In this document: one piece after another, positions 63,877 to 64,000 of the stretch
How the letters are laid out: every line of letters starts with the position of its first letter
How positions within the stretch are numbered: the stretch's first letter is position 1
NCBI GenBank assembly: GCA_028873865.1
Contig: JAPPNI010000015.1
Coordinates: 124,001-188,000 of the forward strand
DNA: 64,000 nt
Reading direction: 5' to 3'
DNA from: Chloroflexota bacterium
GTDB taxonomy: Bacteria > Chloroflexota > Dehalococcoidia > Bin125
Notes under the pieces: generated by a model
The model's input: the letters and a program-made list of their open reading frames with translations, nothing else
Database searches by the model: none
Told to the model about the DNA's origin: nothing
Made by a program: the position numbers and the translations under genes

Positions 63877-64000
63877 CTACGGATAGAACAGCTTCTGCGC
63901 CGCCTTGCGCAACTCCCCGCGGAAGTCCGGATGCGCCACCGATATCAACTCCTCCGCCCTCGCCCGAACCGTCTTACCCAGCAGCCGCGCGATCCCGTAC
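63877..64000 (-). CDS. Acetyl-CoA hydrolase/transferase family protein, C-terminal end (cut by window edge)
   Basis: Only the last 40 or so codons lie in the window: YGIARLLGKTVRARAEELIS, then VAHPDFRGELRKAAQKLFYP before TAG. The pattern of YG(V/I)A-LxGK-RA-LI-IAHPDFR-L is the conserved end of acetyl-CoA hydrolases, 4-hydroxybutyrate CoA-transferases and relatives. The rest of the enzyme lies beyond the right edge. Confidence 0.8.
   Translation of the reverse strand, partial: YGIARLLGKTVRARAEELISVAHPDFRGELRKAAQKLFYP

Overview
This is a gene-dense, high-GC bacterial window with about 54 protein-coding genes or gene remnants and mostly short intergenic gaps. It has no rRNA, tRNA, CRISPR array or insertion sequence that I could recognise. 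The mix of genes points to a free-living, probably aerobic heterotroph: hopanoid synthesis, HspR/ClpC/DnaJ/Hsp20 heat shock, F420-type luciferase-like oxidoreductases, and many paralogous hydrolases, SDRs, VOC proteins and CoA enzymes. I infer Chloroflexota, perhaps SAR202/Dehalococcoidia-like. An actinobacterium is possible but fits less well. No marker gene in the window settles this. Layout: 1-4.4 kb is a minus-strand run of a cut-off squalene-hopene cyclase, a prenyl synthase, a beta-propeller, a cobalamin adenosyltransferase, a small unknown and a macro-domain protein. 4.4-11.4 kb holds hydrolases: a cyclase-family enzyme, a serine hydrolase preceded by the relic of a lost paralogue, a frameshifted carboxylesterase, a DM13 protein and an intact carboxylesterase. 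The only gene-poor stretch (about 9.15-9.85 kb) contains a helix-turn-helix remnant and a 10-bp-phased repeat array. 11.5-18.8 kb carries a CoA transferase, an FG-GAP lipoprotein, a frameshifted FAD oxidoreductase, a luciferase-like oxidoreductase, a DinB protein and a crotonase. 18.9-23.3 kb is the heat-shock locus, with dnaJ-hspR-clpC and hsp20 diverging around a HAIR-like HspR operator. 23.3-35.7 kb has nucleotide and RNA-type enzymes, a heterodimeric ABC exporter with a possible leader peptide, ruvB, an HD hydrolase, an acyl-CoA dehydrogenase and a cell-wall amidase. 35.8-40 kb holds five tandem VOC genes and two two-barrel PNPOx-like paralogues. 40-46.3 kb holds a ThDP enzyme, an ABM monooxygenase, and two SDR pairs around a crotonase. 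46.4-50.6 kb holds an ADP-ribosylglycohydrolase, then a TPR protein, ClpS and a GrdB-like protein whose reading frame runs through an in-frame UGA. 50.6-58.4 kb holds an orphan HsdR-N nuclease of atypical composition, RecQ and Lhr. 58.5-64 kb holds an M20 peptidase, NIPSNAP, another luciferase-like oxidoreductase, two HSL-type hydrolases, a DUF488 protein and the C-terminus of an acetyl-CoA hydrolase/transferase. The most notable signals are these. (1) A probable selenoprotein of the GrdB family has UGA at 49707-49709, a UxxC motif and a plausible SECIS hairpin. (2) There are two tandem SDR pairs whose members have lost complementary active-site residues, and the crotonase between them lacks the usual catalytic glutamates. 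(3) Local gene duplication and decay recur across the window (esterases, VOC, PNPOx, SDR, a serine hydrolase relic). (4) Two unrelated loci carry tandem 10-bp repeats. Two frameshifted genes may be real pseudogenes or assembly errors; both shifts lie in low-complexity sequence.
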